The notes beneath the pieces are model-generated. The model saw only the letters and a program-made list of their open reading frames with translations. It was not told the DNA's origin and searched no databases. A program made the position numbers and the translations under genes. 8,927 bases of DNA from the NCBI GenBank assembly GCA_035249985.1, contig DATFFP010000094.1, positions 1-8,927 on the forward strand, written 5' to 3'. Shown here piece by piece: positions 1 to 5,804 of the stretch. Numbering within the stretch: the stretch's first letter is position 1; every line of letters starts with the position of its first letter. Origin of the DNA: JAICNG01 sp035249985. Its GTDB lineage: Bacteria > Gemmatimonadota > Gemmatimonadetes > Gemmatimonadales > Gemmatimonadaceae.

Positions 1-26
1 CGCACTGCAAAGGCCTTTGCAGTGCG
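1..26. repeat. Perfect 26-bp palindrome
   Basis: The first 26 bases form a perfect palindrome: the 13-base half CGCACTGCAAAGG is followed by its exact reverse complement. It may extend left of the window. It lies about 30 bp beyond the stop codon of the minus-strand nucleotidyltransferase, so in that transcript it could fold as a hairpin with no loop to speak of. No clear T tract follows on the minus-strand side inside the window, so I do not call it a terminator. It could equally be the centre of a palindromic repeat together with the octamer array beside it. Confidence 0.8.
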
Positions 27-31
27 GGTTT

Positions 32-56
32 CCTCTGTGCCTCCGTGCCTCTGTGG
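32..56. repeat. Three-copy octamer array (CCTCTGTG) at a stop codon
   Basis: Three direct copies of an 8-bp unit lie at 32-39 (CCTCTGTG), 40-47 (CCTCCGTG) and 48-55 (CCTCTGTG). On the minus strand the array reads AACCACAGAGGC..., and the TAA stop codon of the neighbouring gene (57-59) runs straight into it. The repeat may therefore supply part of the stop codon. The AACC(A/G)CAGA start is shared with the inverted repeat between atpB and atpE. Its function is unknown. Confidence 0.75.
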
Positions 57-1049
57 TTATGCCGTTTGGGCCCCGCGCACCTCAGAGTGATCTCCCATCG
101 TGACCTCACCCCGCACGCCCTCGAGAAGTACATCATCGCCAATGAGGGAATCGTGCAGCACCGAACGGAGAATCTTCGTTCGCTCACCGACGAGCGTGTC
201 CCTCAACTCCGAATCCTCGACCACCGAGCCGGCACCTAACGCCACGTTGGGTCCAATCGTCGAGCGTCGAAGCGTGACTCCCTCCTCGACGTAGACCGGA
301 TCGACGATCGTGCAGCCGTCGTTCTTCGCCGGACGACGCGCGCGGCCCTTCTCCAGCATGGCGCGGTTCGTCTCGAGCAGCGTGTCGATCTTGCCGGCAT
401 CATACCAGCCTTCGACGTCGATCACGCGGATCTTCGCGCCCTTGTCGATCATGTACTGGAACGCATCGGTCAGGTAATACTCGCCCTTGTTCTTGGGCTG
501 CTTCAGCACCCAGTCGATGCCCTCGTACAAAAGCTTCCAGTTCCTGATGTAGTAGAGGCCGATGTTGGCGCGCTTCGAGATCGGCGTCGTCGGCTTCTCG
601 ACGATCTTCGTCATGTTGCCCTGCTGGTCGGTGACGACGACGCCGAAGCGCTGGTAGTCCTCGACCTCCTTCACCCAGATGATGCCGTCGGCGTCGGTCG
701 ACTTGATGACCGAGAGGTCGGCATCGAAGATCGTATCGACGAAGATGATCAGCACCGGCTGATCGACGTGCTCGCGCGCGAGCGCTACGGCGCCGGCGGT
801 GCCGTCCTGCACCTTCTGCTCGATGAAGACGGCGGGGAAATCGAACTCCGCACGCACGTACTCCTCGACCTTCTCCTTGAGATGCCCGGTGATGTAAACG
901 ATCTGCTCGACGTTGCCGAGCTTCTCGAGGTCCTCGAGGATATAGGCCATCACCGGCTTGCCGGCGACCTTGAGCATCGGCTTCGGGGTGATGTGCGTGT
1001 GCGGCCGAAGGCGCGTCCCCTTCCCCGCCAGCGGAATGATCACCTTCAT
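57..1049 (-). CDS. Sugar-1-phosphate nucleotidyltransferase with beta-helix tail
   Basis: This 330-residue protein should join a sugar 1-phosphate to a nucleoside triphosphate, giving an NDP-sugar and pyrophosphate in the cytoplasm. The N-terminal Rossmann-like domain (1-240) carries the signature AGKGTRLRP (8-16) with TPKPM (21-25), the base-binding QDGTAGA stretch (81-87), VD at 104-105 where many relatives have GD, EKP (151-153) and GWYDAGK (214-220). Residues about 248-320 look like left-handed beta-helix hexapeptide repeats, as in long RmlA-like and GlmU-like enzymes. The ATG start overlaps the stop of the upstream cupin gene as ATGA, so the two are coupled and probably serve one pathway, perhaps surface polysaccharide. 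Sugar and nucleotide specificity cannot be read from the sequence; glucose-1-phosphate thymidylyltransferase-like and mannose-1-phosphate guanylyltransferase-like are both possible. The family call is firm. Confidence 0.92.
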   Translation of the reverse strand: MKVIIPLAGKGTRLRPHTHITPKPMLKVAGKPVMAYILEDLEKLGNVEQIVYITGHLKEKVEEYVRAEFDFPAVFIEQKVQDGTAGAVALAREHVDQPVLIIFVDTIFDADLSVIKSTDADGIIWVKEVEDYQRFGVVVTDQQGNMTKIVEKPTTPISKRANIGLYYIRNWKLLYEGIDWVLKQPKNKGEYYLTDAFQYMIDKGAKIRVIDVEGWYDAGKIDTLLETNRAMLEKGRARRPAKNDGCTIVDPVYVEEGVTLRRSTIGPNVALGAGSVVEDSELRDTLVGERTKILRSVLHDSLIGDDVLLEGVRGEVTMGDHSEVRGAQTA

Positions 1050-1417
1050 GGCGCCGACGTCCCCTCGCGTCCGTAGCGATCCTGGAGCCTGACGACATCA
1101 TCGAGCTCCGGCGTCGACGCCTCGAGGATGTCGCAATCGGTGATAGCTTCCATGTAGTGCACCGTGCCCGGTGTGATGCGAAACGCGTCACCCTCGTGCA
1201 GGCGAACATCCTCGAGCTCCTCGCCGAGCTTTACCCAGTATTTCATGTCGCCCTTGAGCAGGTAGACGGTTTCGTCCTTGTGATTGTGGTACTGCACTGA
1301 GAGCGCATGCCCGGCATTGATGTGGAGCACCTTCCCGACGTAGCGGTCGGTGTGGGCCCAGATGATCTCATGCCCCCAGGGCTTCGGGACGCGTCTGACT
1401 TCTGCTCGGCCGCTCAA
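1046..1417 (-). CDS. Single-domain cupin, phosphomannose isomerase type II-like
   Basis: This 123-residue protein is one cupin barrel. Motif 1 is seen as G36...H44-x-H46-xx-E49...G56 and motif 2 as G76...PG(83-84)-xx-H87, so the metal ligands H44, H46, E49 and H87 are all present. The PKPWGHEIIWA stretch (11-21) is typical of the cupin half of bifunctional mannose-1-phosphate guanylyltransferase/mannose-6-phosphate isomerase proteins. Here that cupin is a separate gene just upstream of, and overlapping by 4 bp, a separate nucleotidyltransferase gene. This suggests a split version of the same arrangement, acting as a sugar-phosphate isomerase or a binding partner; the reaction is inferred. The start is TTG at 1417: an in-frame TGA lies just upstream with no ATG after it, and GAGGAG sits 3 nt before the TTG, which is rather close. 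Confidence 0.88.
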   Translation of the reverse strand: MSGRAEVRRVPKPWGHEIIWAHTDRYVGKVLHINAGHALSVQYHNHKDETVYLLKGDMKYWVKLGEELEDVRLHEGDAFRITPGTVHYMEAITDCDILEASTPELDDVVRLQDRYGREGTSAP

Positions 1418-1446
1418 TGGCTCCTCGGCGGTTCACAGGCGTACAC

Positions 1447-1542
1447 ACGGCAAAGATGACAGAATTCAGATGACAGAATTCAGAATACAGTCGAACCTCT
1501 GCATTCTGAATTCTGTATTCTGAATTCTGTCATCTTTGCCGT
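1447..1542. repeat. Long hairpin of 7/14-nt units between divergent genes
   Basis: The arms at 1447-1490 and 1499-1542 are inverted copies that match at 41 of 44 positions by my reading, around an 8-base loop (1491-1498). The outer 24 bp match perfectly. Each arm is itself repetitive: ATGACAGAATTCAG occurs at 1456 and 1470, and ATTCTGAATTCTGT at 1503 and 1517, giving a 7-nt rhythm of ATTCTG(A/T). It lies between the divergent cupin and ubiB-like genes, 30 bp upstream of the cupin start and 70 bp upstream of the ubiB-like start. It is more AT-rich than its surroundings, which suggests a different origin. It could be a MITE-like repeat or a transcript hairpin; no ORF is inside it. Confidence 0.85.
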
Positions 1543-1612
1543 TCAGAGAAATGAATATCGCCGCCCCCCCAACGGCTGCGCAATCGGAACGAAATATGCT
1601 TTCCCCGCGGTC

Positions 1613-3412
1613 ATGCTTCTGTCTCCCCGCTATCTCCCGCGCCTCGCCGCGACGGTCGGCCTGTTCACGCGCTACGGCCTCAAGGATTTCGCCCAACGAC
1701 AGGGGATCGAAGGGCTGGCGGCCGAGGAAGCCGAGGAGCATCCCTCGGGCAACGGGGACGGCGTCGTCGAGCGCGCGCGCGCGTTCCGCAAGCGACTCGT
1801 CGAGCTCGGGCCCGCCTACATCAAGCTCGGGCAGGTCCTGTCGACGCGACCCGACCTGCTTCCCGAGCCGTACATCCGGGAGCTGGAGCACCTCCAGGAC
1901 GACGTCGATCCCCTGGCCTTCGACGTCGTCGAGGAGACCATCGAGCAGGAGCTCGGCGCACGCATCAGCAAGCTGTTCGGTGAGTTCAATCCCGAACCGC
2001 TAGGCAGCGCGAGCCTCGGACAGGTGCACGAGGCGACGCTCCGGGACGGACGCGCGGTGGTCGTGAAAGCGCAGCGCCCCGGCATCCGCGAGACTCTGGC
2101 TGGGGACATCGAGTTCTTCCGGGAGTTCGCGCGCTTCCTCGCCGATCATACGCGTGCCGGACAGCGCATCGACCTCGTGGGGATCATCCAGCAGCTCGAG
2201 ATGGCGCTGCTCGATGAGCTCGATTACCGTGTCGAGGCCCGCAACGCGGCCGCCTTCCGGCGCGAGCTCGCGGGGTATCCCCGGCTGCTCATTCCGCGCG
2301 TGATCGAAGCGTACACGTCGGAGAAAGTGCTCACGATGGAGCGCATTCGTGGCATCAAGATCGACGACATTCCGAAGGTGTCGCGCGTCGAGCACGACTT
2401 CGGTGTGCTCGCCGAGGAGTTCGCCAAGGGCTACCTGAAGCAGATCACGATCGATGGCCACTTCCACGCCGACCCGCATCCGGGCAACGTGTTCGTGGTG
2501 ATGCCGGGCACGCACAACCCGTGGACGCCGGCGGAGGTGGTGGCGGGCAATCGGCGTGCGCAAATGCGCCCCGCCGTGACCCCACTCTCGAAGATGGAGC
2601 TGGAGGCCCGCGAGGAGGCGGTGGACGAGGCGCCCGCACTCCCGTCGCCTGACGAGCCGAAGCTCGCGATGATCGACTTCGGCATGACCGCCCGCCTGTC
2701 GACGACGATGCGCGATCAGATCGTGCGGCTGCTGCTCGACATCGCCGAGAACAAGGGAGACGATGCGGCCGAGACGCTCATCGAGCTCGGGCACGTCAGC
2801 GAGCGGTTCGATCGCCAGGAGTTCGTGCGCGCCGTCGCGTCACTGATAGGGCGCAACTACGATCTCGACATCGGGGAGATCGAAGCGGGCACTCTCCTGT
2901 ACGAGATGCTGAACATTTCCTTCGCGCACGGCCTCATGCTGCCCGCGGAGCTGACGCTCCTCGCCAAGGCGCTGTTCAACCTCGACGCCGTGACGCGCTC
3001 GCTCGACCCGACCTTCTCGCCGATCGCGACGATTCGGGAGTTCTCCTCCCGCATCGCGAACGAGCGCGCGAAGCGGGAAATGTCGCTCAGCCGAGTGTTC
3101 CAGGTCGCCACGCAGACGTCGGACCTCATCAGCGCGCTCCCGCACCGTCTCGACCTTCTGACGCAGAAGCTCGCCGCCAACGAGTTCGCCATCAAGCTGG
3201 AGTCGCCGCAGGTTCATCTCCTGCTGCGCGGGATGCAGAAGATCGCCAACCGCGTGTTCTCGGGGCTGGTGCTGGGTGGGGTGGTCGTCGCGAGCGCGAT
3301 GCTGTTGCCGCACCGTCGGACGCTCGGGACGGTGGGATTCATCATCGCTGCCCTGATTGGGCTGTACATGGTCGTCGCCATCCTCGTGCAGGATCGGGCG
3401 GAGCGACGATAG
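1613..3412 (+). CDS. UbiB/ABC1/AarF-family atypical protein kinase
   Basis: This 599-residue protein belongs to the UbiB/ADCK family of membrane-anchored kinase-like ATPases, which support quinone biosynthesis or lipid homeostasis. Visible marks are the KxGQ motif (YIKLGQ, 69-74) followed by STRPDLLP, the glycine-rich-loop equivalent GSASLGQVH (131-139), the ATP-site lysine in VVVKAQRP (K152), the catalytic HADPHPGN (285-292; D287, N292) and DFG (355-357). Two hydrophobic helices near the C-terminus (roughly 552-568 and 575-592) should anchor it in the inner membrane. About 49 extra residues lie between N292 and D355, where relatives usually have about 14. The ATG start has no clear ribosome-binding site. 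The gene stands alone on the plus strand and converges on the ATP synthase operon. The TAG stop touches a heptamer array. In a menaquinone organism the substrate need not be ubiquinone. Confidence 0.93.
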   Translation: MLLSPRYLPRLAATVGLFTRYGLKDFAQRQGIEGLAAEEAEEHPSGNGDGVVERARAFRKRLVELGPAYIKLGQVLSTRPDLLPEPYIRELEHLQDDVDPLAFDVVEETIEQELGARISKLFGEFNPEPLGSASLGQVHEATLRDGRAVVVKAQRPGIRETLAGDIEFFREFARFLADHTRAGQRIDLVGIIQQLEMALLDELDYRVEARNAAAFRRELAGYPRLLIPRVIEAYTSEKVLTMERIRGIKIDDIPKVSRVEHDFGVLAEEFAKGYLKQITIDGHFHADPHPGNVFVVMPGTHNPWTPAEVVAGNRRAQMRPAVTPLSKMELEAREEAVDEAPALPSPDEPKLAMIDFGMTARLSTTMRDQIVRLLLDIAENKGDDAAETLIELGHVSERFDRQEFVRAVASLIGRNYDLDIGEIEAGTLLYEMLNISFAHGLMLPAELTLLAKALFNLDAVTRSLDPTFSPIATIREFSSRIANERAKREMSLSRVFQVATQTSDLISALPHRLDLLTQKLAANEFAIKLESPQVHLLLRGMQKIANRVFSGLVLGGVVVASAMLLPHRRTLGTVGFIIAALIGLYMVVAILVQDRAERR

Positions 3413-3449
3413 GACTGCGTACTGCGTACTGCGTACTGCGTACTGCGTA
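3413..3449. repeat. Left inverted end: (ACTGCGT) x 5
   Basis: Five perfect tandem copies of ACTGCGT occupy 3414-3448, starting one base after the TAG stop of the ubiB-like gene. The array is the inverted counterpart of the one at 3941-3977: 34 of 37 positions pair by my reading, the three differences being one base in each of three units. Between the two arrays lies the four-helix-bundle gene. A folded transcript could also act as a bidirectional end for the two convergent genes. Confidence 0.92.
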
Positions 3450-3509
3450 GAGATCGTTACCACCGTGACATAATGATGGGGAAGATGCGCTGGTTGGGCG
3501 CAATGATGC

Positions 3510-3932
3510 GTGGTGAGCGCGCACAACACGTCATCAACGCTGCCGGCCATTGGTGCGGCCGATCCACTCCACCGTATGGCGGTGTACCGAATCGCGGTCG
3601 CGTTGTCGGCGACGGTGTGGAACGACGCGGTGAGCCTCTACAAATGCCCGATCACGCGCAAGGTCGCGGGCCAGCTCTACGCCGCGACCGGCTCTATTCG
3701 CGCAAATCTGTCAGAGGGCTATAGTCGAGCGTCGGGCGCTGATCGCGCTCGCCTCTTCGAGTATGCGCTGGGCTCGGCACGCGAGTGTCGGGACTGGTAT
3801 GACCTTGCTCGGCCGGTCCTGGGCGACCAGCTCGTAGGCCCTCGCGACGCCACGCTCGTTCAAATTGTCCGCGTCCTACTCGCAATTATCCCGCGTGAGC
3901 GACGCCGCCGGATAACCCGAACAGAGCGATGA
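3510..3932 (+). CDS. Four-helix-bundle protein (23S rRNA IVS/S23 family)
   Basis: The product belongs to the small four-helix-bundle family first known from proteins encoded in 23S rRNA intervening sequences (related to Avd of diversity-generating retroelements). The hallmark is SIRANLSEGYSR at residues 62-73 of the 140-residue reading, matching the family's SIPANIAEGxxR turn between helices two and three. An opening MAVYRIAVAL helix (23 onward) comes before it, and ALGSARECRDWYDLA then a hydrophobic last helix (LVQIVRVLLAIIP) come after. The molecular role of free-standing members is not known; they are basic and form oligomers in known cases. The start is uncertain: GTG at 3510 (140 aa) or ATG at 3576 (118 aa, closer to family length). 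Neither has a good ribosome-binding site, and a short stem (CACCG/CGGTG) encloses the ATG. The gene lies between inverted heptad arrays. Confidence 0.78.
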   Translation: MVSAHNTSSTLPAIGAADPLHRMAVYRIAVALSATVWNDAVSLYKCPITRKVAGQLYAATGSIRANLSEGYSRASGADRARLFEYALGSARECRDWYDLARPVLGDQLVGPRDATLVQIVRVLLAIIPRERRRRITRTER

Positions 3933-3940
3933 TGGCAAAG

Positions 3941-3977
3941 TACGCAGCACGCAGCACGCAGCACGCAGTACGCAGTC
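3941..3977. repeat. Right inverted end: (ACGCAGC) x 3 + (ACGCAGT) x 2
   Basis: Five tandem heptamers fill 3942-3976: three ACGCAGC, then two ACGCAGT. The latter is the exact reverse complement of the left-hand unit ACTGCGT. The array ends 3 bp before the TAA stop of atpH on the opposite strand and starts 8 bp after the TGA stop of the four-helix gene. The inner three units share the same C/T variant, so the arms are imperfect only there. Confidence 0.9.
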
Positions 3978-3980
3978 GCC

Positions 3981-4523
3981 TTAAGCTCCCTGCATCATCC
4001 TCTGCCTCAGCCTCGCCAGCTTCCGCCGTACCGACCCATCCATCACCGTGTCCCCGATGCGGATGATCGTGCCGCCGAGGATGCTCTCGTCGACGGTGAA
4101 ATGCGGGACGACTGTTTTGCCGAGGACCTTCGACAACCGGTCGACGACCGTCTTTTCCAGCTTCGCGTTGGGCTCGCGGGACACCGTGACCCGCGCGTGC
4201 ACGCGGCCCTCGATCTCATCCACCAGCGCGTGGTACTGAACGGCGATCTCGGGGATGATCGCGTGACGGCGGTGCCGAACCACCGCCTGTAGAAAGCGCA
4301 CGAAGAGGCGCGGCATCCGGTCCTGGAATGCCTTGCCAATGACGTCGTTCTTTTGCTCGACGGAGACGCGCGGCGACTCCAGAAAGAGGCGCAGGCGCTC
4401 GTCGCGCGTGATCGCATCGGCGACGTCGGAGATCATCGCTCCCCAGCCGGTCAGATCTTTCGCCTTGCTGGCCAGGGAGAGCAGCGCTTCCGCGTAGCTG
4501 CGGGCGATCGTCGAGTCGCGCAT
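3981..4523 (-). CDS. atpH: F-type ATP synthase subunit delta
   Basis: This 180-residue subunit joins the F1 head to the b-subunit stalk on the cytoplasmic face. The N-terminus (IARSYAEALLSLA, 6-18) is the classic start of the helical domain that binds alpha. The C-terminal region shows DESILGGTIIRIGDTVMDGS followed by a basic helix, matching the family's closing motif. Length is typical. The ATG shares one base with the stop of atpF (TGATG), and a GGAG at 4529-4532 sits 5 nt upstream, so translation is coupled but has its own binding site. It is the last gene of the operon here. atpA does not follow; the next thing downstream is a repeat-bounded four-helix gene on the other strand. Confidence 0.96.
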   Translation of the reverse strand: MRDSTIARSYAEALLSLASKAKDLTGWGAMISDVADAITRDERLRLFLESPRVSVEQKNDVIGKAFQDRMPRLFVRFLQAVVRHRRHAIIPEIAVQYHALVDEIEGRVHARVTVSREPNAKLEKTVVDRLSKVLGKTVVPHFTVDESILGGTIIRIGDTVMDGSVRRKLARLRQRMMQGA

Positions 4524-5113
4524 CAGCGCTCCGACTTCTGGAGGCTGCCGAGGAACTGCTCGACGATCTTGCGGTTGGTCTCGTCGTCGAGGTTGCGCTC
4601 GATGACCTTGCTTGCACCCTTGATCGCGAGATCCACTGCCTCACGACGCAGCTCGGCGATCGCGCGGTCACGCTCGGCGCCGATTTCCTGGCGGGCGCGG
4701 TCGAGGATCTCCTGCTGCTGGTGGCGCGCTTCCTCGATCATCTCGGTGCGGATCTTCTCGCCCGCCTTCGCCCCCTCGGCGATGAGGCGCTGCGCGTCGG
4801 CGCGCGCGGCATCGATCTGGCGGCGGTGCTCCTCGAGGAGCTTCGTGGCTTCCTCGCGGTCGCGCTTTGCGGCGGCGATCGCATCCTCGAGCGCTTTCTC
4901 GCGCGCCTCGACGGCGGCGAAGATCGCCGGGAAGGCGTACTTCCGGAGGAGGAGCCAGAGCGCGACGAAGATGAGCAGCGTCCAGAACATCAACCCGGCG
5001 TGCGGGTCGAGGAGTCCGCGCGGCCGTTCCTGCGCCACTTCCTGCGCGGCGGCGGGAAGCGCGGCGAACGCCAGTGTCAGGATCGAGAGCAACCGCAGCA
5101 TGACAGTACCCAT
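4523..5113 (-). CDS. atpF: F-type ATP synthase subunit b with N-terminal signal-like segment
   Basis: This is the peripheral-stalk subunit, 196 residues from the ATG at 5113, or 192 from a second in-frame ATG at 5101. The reading frame stays open further upstream, but there it overlaps atpE. The single inner-membrane helix (about GLMFWTLLIFVALWLLL) is followed by the usual K-Y-A-FPAI and a long, charged coiled coil (EAREKALEDAIAAAKRDREE onward) that ends near the delta-binding tail. Unlike standard b subunits (about 160 residues starting at the membrane helix), it begins with a second hydrophobic stretch, LRLLSILTLAFAALPAAAQ, that looks like a cleavable signal peptide. Neither start has a convincing ribosome-binding site. 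It follows atpE after about 50 bp containing a palindrome and overlaps atpH by one base. Confidence 0.93.
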   Translation of the reverse strand: MGTVMLRLLSILTLAFAALPAAAQEVAQERPRGLLDPHAGLMFWTLLIFVALWLLLRKYAFPAIFAAVEAREKALEDAIAAAKRDREEATKLLEEHRRQIDAARADAQRLIAEGAKAGEKIRTEMIEEARHQQQEILDRARQEIGAERDRAIAELRREAVDLAIKGASKVIERNLDDETNRKIVEQFLGSLQKSER

Positions 5114-5133
5114 GAGAAGTAGGAGAGCGTCAA

Positions 5134-5149
5134 CGCGGCCCGGGCCGCG
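5134..5149. promoter_or_regulatory. GC palindrome between atpE and atpF
   Basis: CGCGGCCCGGGCCGCG is a perfect 16-bp palindrome in the 50-bp gap between the atpE stop and the atpF start. In the transcript it could fold just behind atpE. No T tract follows, so it is more likely a stability, processing or pausing element than a full terminator. Its function is inferred from position. Confidence 0.5.
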
Positions 5150-5163
5150 CCGACGCCTGTGCC

Positions 5164-5451
5164 TTACGAGCCGAAAACGAACTTGCCCTGAATCAGGAAT
5201 GCGACGACGATCGCGAAGAGCGTCGCGCCCTCGATGAGCGCGGCGAGAATCAGCGCGGCCGTCTGGATGCGACCGGCCATCTCGGGCTGGCGCGCCATAC
5301 CCTCGGTGGCCGAGCCGCCGATGCGGCCGATACCGATACCGGCGCCGATGACGGCGAGACCTGCTCCAACGGCGGCGCCGAACATCGCCCACGCGCCGCT
5401 GTACTCGACCGAGTACGTCGCGGCGGCCTGCAACATTGCGAAGACTTGCAT
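5164..5451 (-). CDS. atpE: F-type ATP synthase subunit c
   Basis: This 95-residue proteolipid forms the rotor ring. Helix 1 carries the GAGIGIG glycine run (37-43), the polar loop is ARQPE (53-57), and helix 2 holds the ion-carrying carboxylate E74 in AALIEGATLFAIVVAFL. The residues after E74 are G-A-T rather than the S/T-rich set of sodium rings, and helix 1 has no glutamine at the sodium-ligand position by my alignment, so protons are the likely coupling ion. The N-terminus is about 15 residues longer than in E. coli. ATG at 5451 has a GGAG 6 nt upstream, the clearest ribosome-binding site in the operon, fitting the high copy number of c. The gene is set apart from atpB by 353 bp and from atpF by 50 bp, with a palindrome on either side. 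Confidence 0.97.
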   Translation of the reverse strand: MQVFAMLQAAATYSVEYSGAWAMFGAAVGAGLAVIGAGIGIGRIGGSATEGMARQPEMAGRIQTAALILAALIEGATLFAIVVAFLIQGKFVFGS

Positions 5452-5457
5452 GTCGTG

Positions 5458-5461
5458 CTCC
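5458..5461 (-). promoter_or_regulatory. Ribosome-binding site of atpE
   Basis: GGAG on the minus strand lies 6 nt before the atpE ATG. Most other genes of this operon rely on overlapping stops and starts, so atpE is the gene set up for independent, strong initiation. Confidence 0.7.
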
Positions 5462-5509
5462 GGAAAACTCGTTATGTGTCAGCGCTCCGCGCCGATCCTG
5501 CCAGCGCTG

Positions 5510-5538
5510 CCCGTCAGCGAGACCCGGGTCTCAACGGG
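5510..5538. promoter_or_regulatory. Hairpin in the atpE leader
   Basis: A perfect 14-bp palindrome (GAGACCCGGGTCTC, 5519-5532) is enclosed by a second pairing of CCCGT (5510-5514) with ACGGG (5534-5538). It lies about 60-90 nt upstream of the atpE start in the transcript. It may protect or pause the message between atpB and atpE; this is inferred from structure and position. Confidence 0.5.
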
Positions 5539-5601
5539 CTTCCGCGGTCATTCGGCCGCGTACGCATCGCGAGGGGTGGAGCGTGTGTCCTCGCGGTGTT
5601 C

Positions 5602-5641
5602 GTTCAGGTTTTGGTGCGCCAGTTCAGGTTTTGGTGCGCCA
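5602..5641. repeat. Two tandem 20-bp copies
   Basis: A 20-bp unit beginning GTTCAGGTTTTGG and ending TGCGCCA occurs twice in exact tandem, at 5602-5621 and 5622-5641. The second copy runs into the left arm of the inverted repeat at 5635. A much-diverged inverted version may lie beyond the right arm. It could be a slippage product or an insertion footprint. Confidence 0.85.
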
Positions 5642-5798
5642 GGGGTATGGAACCGCAGAAGGCCGCAGACGCTTCGCCGCGCACTGGAGAATCCCACGCC
5701 AGATGAAGTTCCCAAAGCTCTTTTGTTACAGCTACCGCGGTATCAGATCAGCGCGCGGAGCCATCTGCGGCCCTCTGCGGTTCCATACCCCTGGCGCA
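5635..5798. repeat. Inverted-repeat (MITE-like) element between atpB and atpE
   Basis: The 35-bp arms at 5635-5669 and 5764-5798 are inverted copies with one mismatch by my reading, around a 94-bp middle. Each arm runs from TGCGCCAGGGGTATGG into AACCGCAGA and a second CCGCAGA. The right arm ends 6 bp from the atpB stop codon. It makes up nearly half of the 353-bp atpB-atpE gap (5452-5804), which otherwise holds the tandem 20-mers, the leader hairpin and the atpE ribosome-binding site. I see no gene in the gap. There is no ORF for a transposase, so if it moves it would need help in trans. Confidence 0.8.
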
Positions 5799-5804
5799 CG
5801 AAAC

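Larger units (their letters stand above)
3413..3977 (+). mobile_element. Candidate unit: four-helix gene between inverted heptad arrays
   Basis: A 565-bp block is bounded by inverted heptamer arrays of equal copy number (five and five) and carries one recognisable gene. It exactly occupies the gap between the stop codons of the convergent ubiB-like and atpH genes, leaving 0 and 3 bases. The architecture recalls intervening sequences in 23S rRNA, where a gene of this protein family sits on a long stem-loop. Mobility is inference: there is no transposase, and no target-site duplication is evident. Confidence 0.4.

Noticed and set aside
1564..1570. C7 tract in the leader of the ubiB-like gene as a phase-variation switch
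   Set aside because: It is short, lies outside the coding region and cannot be linked to a promoter spacing.
2000..2794. Long minus-strand open frame opposite the ubiB-like gene
   Set aside because: It is rich in Arg, His and Glu with no recognisable domain, and the plus strand here encodes conserved kinase motifs. It is a GC-rich shadow frame.
3510..3932. Diversity-generating retroelement, because the gene family includes Avd
   Set aside because: There is no reverse transcriptase and no template or variable repeat pair in the window.
3413..3977. CRISPR array
   Set aside because: The units are 7-bp contiguous tandem copies without spacers, and there are no cas genes.
4353..5237. Long plus-strand open frame opposite atpH and atpF
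   Set aside because: It has a low-complexity Arg/Ser/Ala composition, while the minus strand encodes clear ATP synthase subunits.
5114..5392. Upstream extension of atpF into atpE
   Set aside because: The frame is open, but the added residues are Arg/His-rich and overlap the well-supported c subunit. The b-like sequence begins at the ATG at 5113 or 5101.
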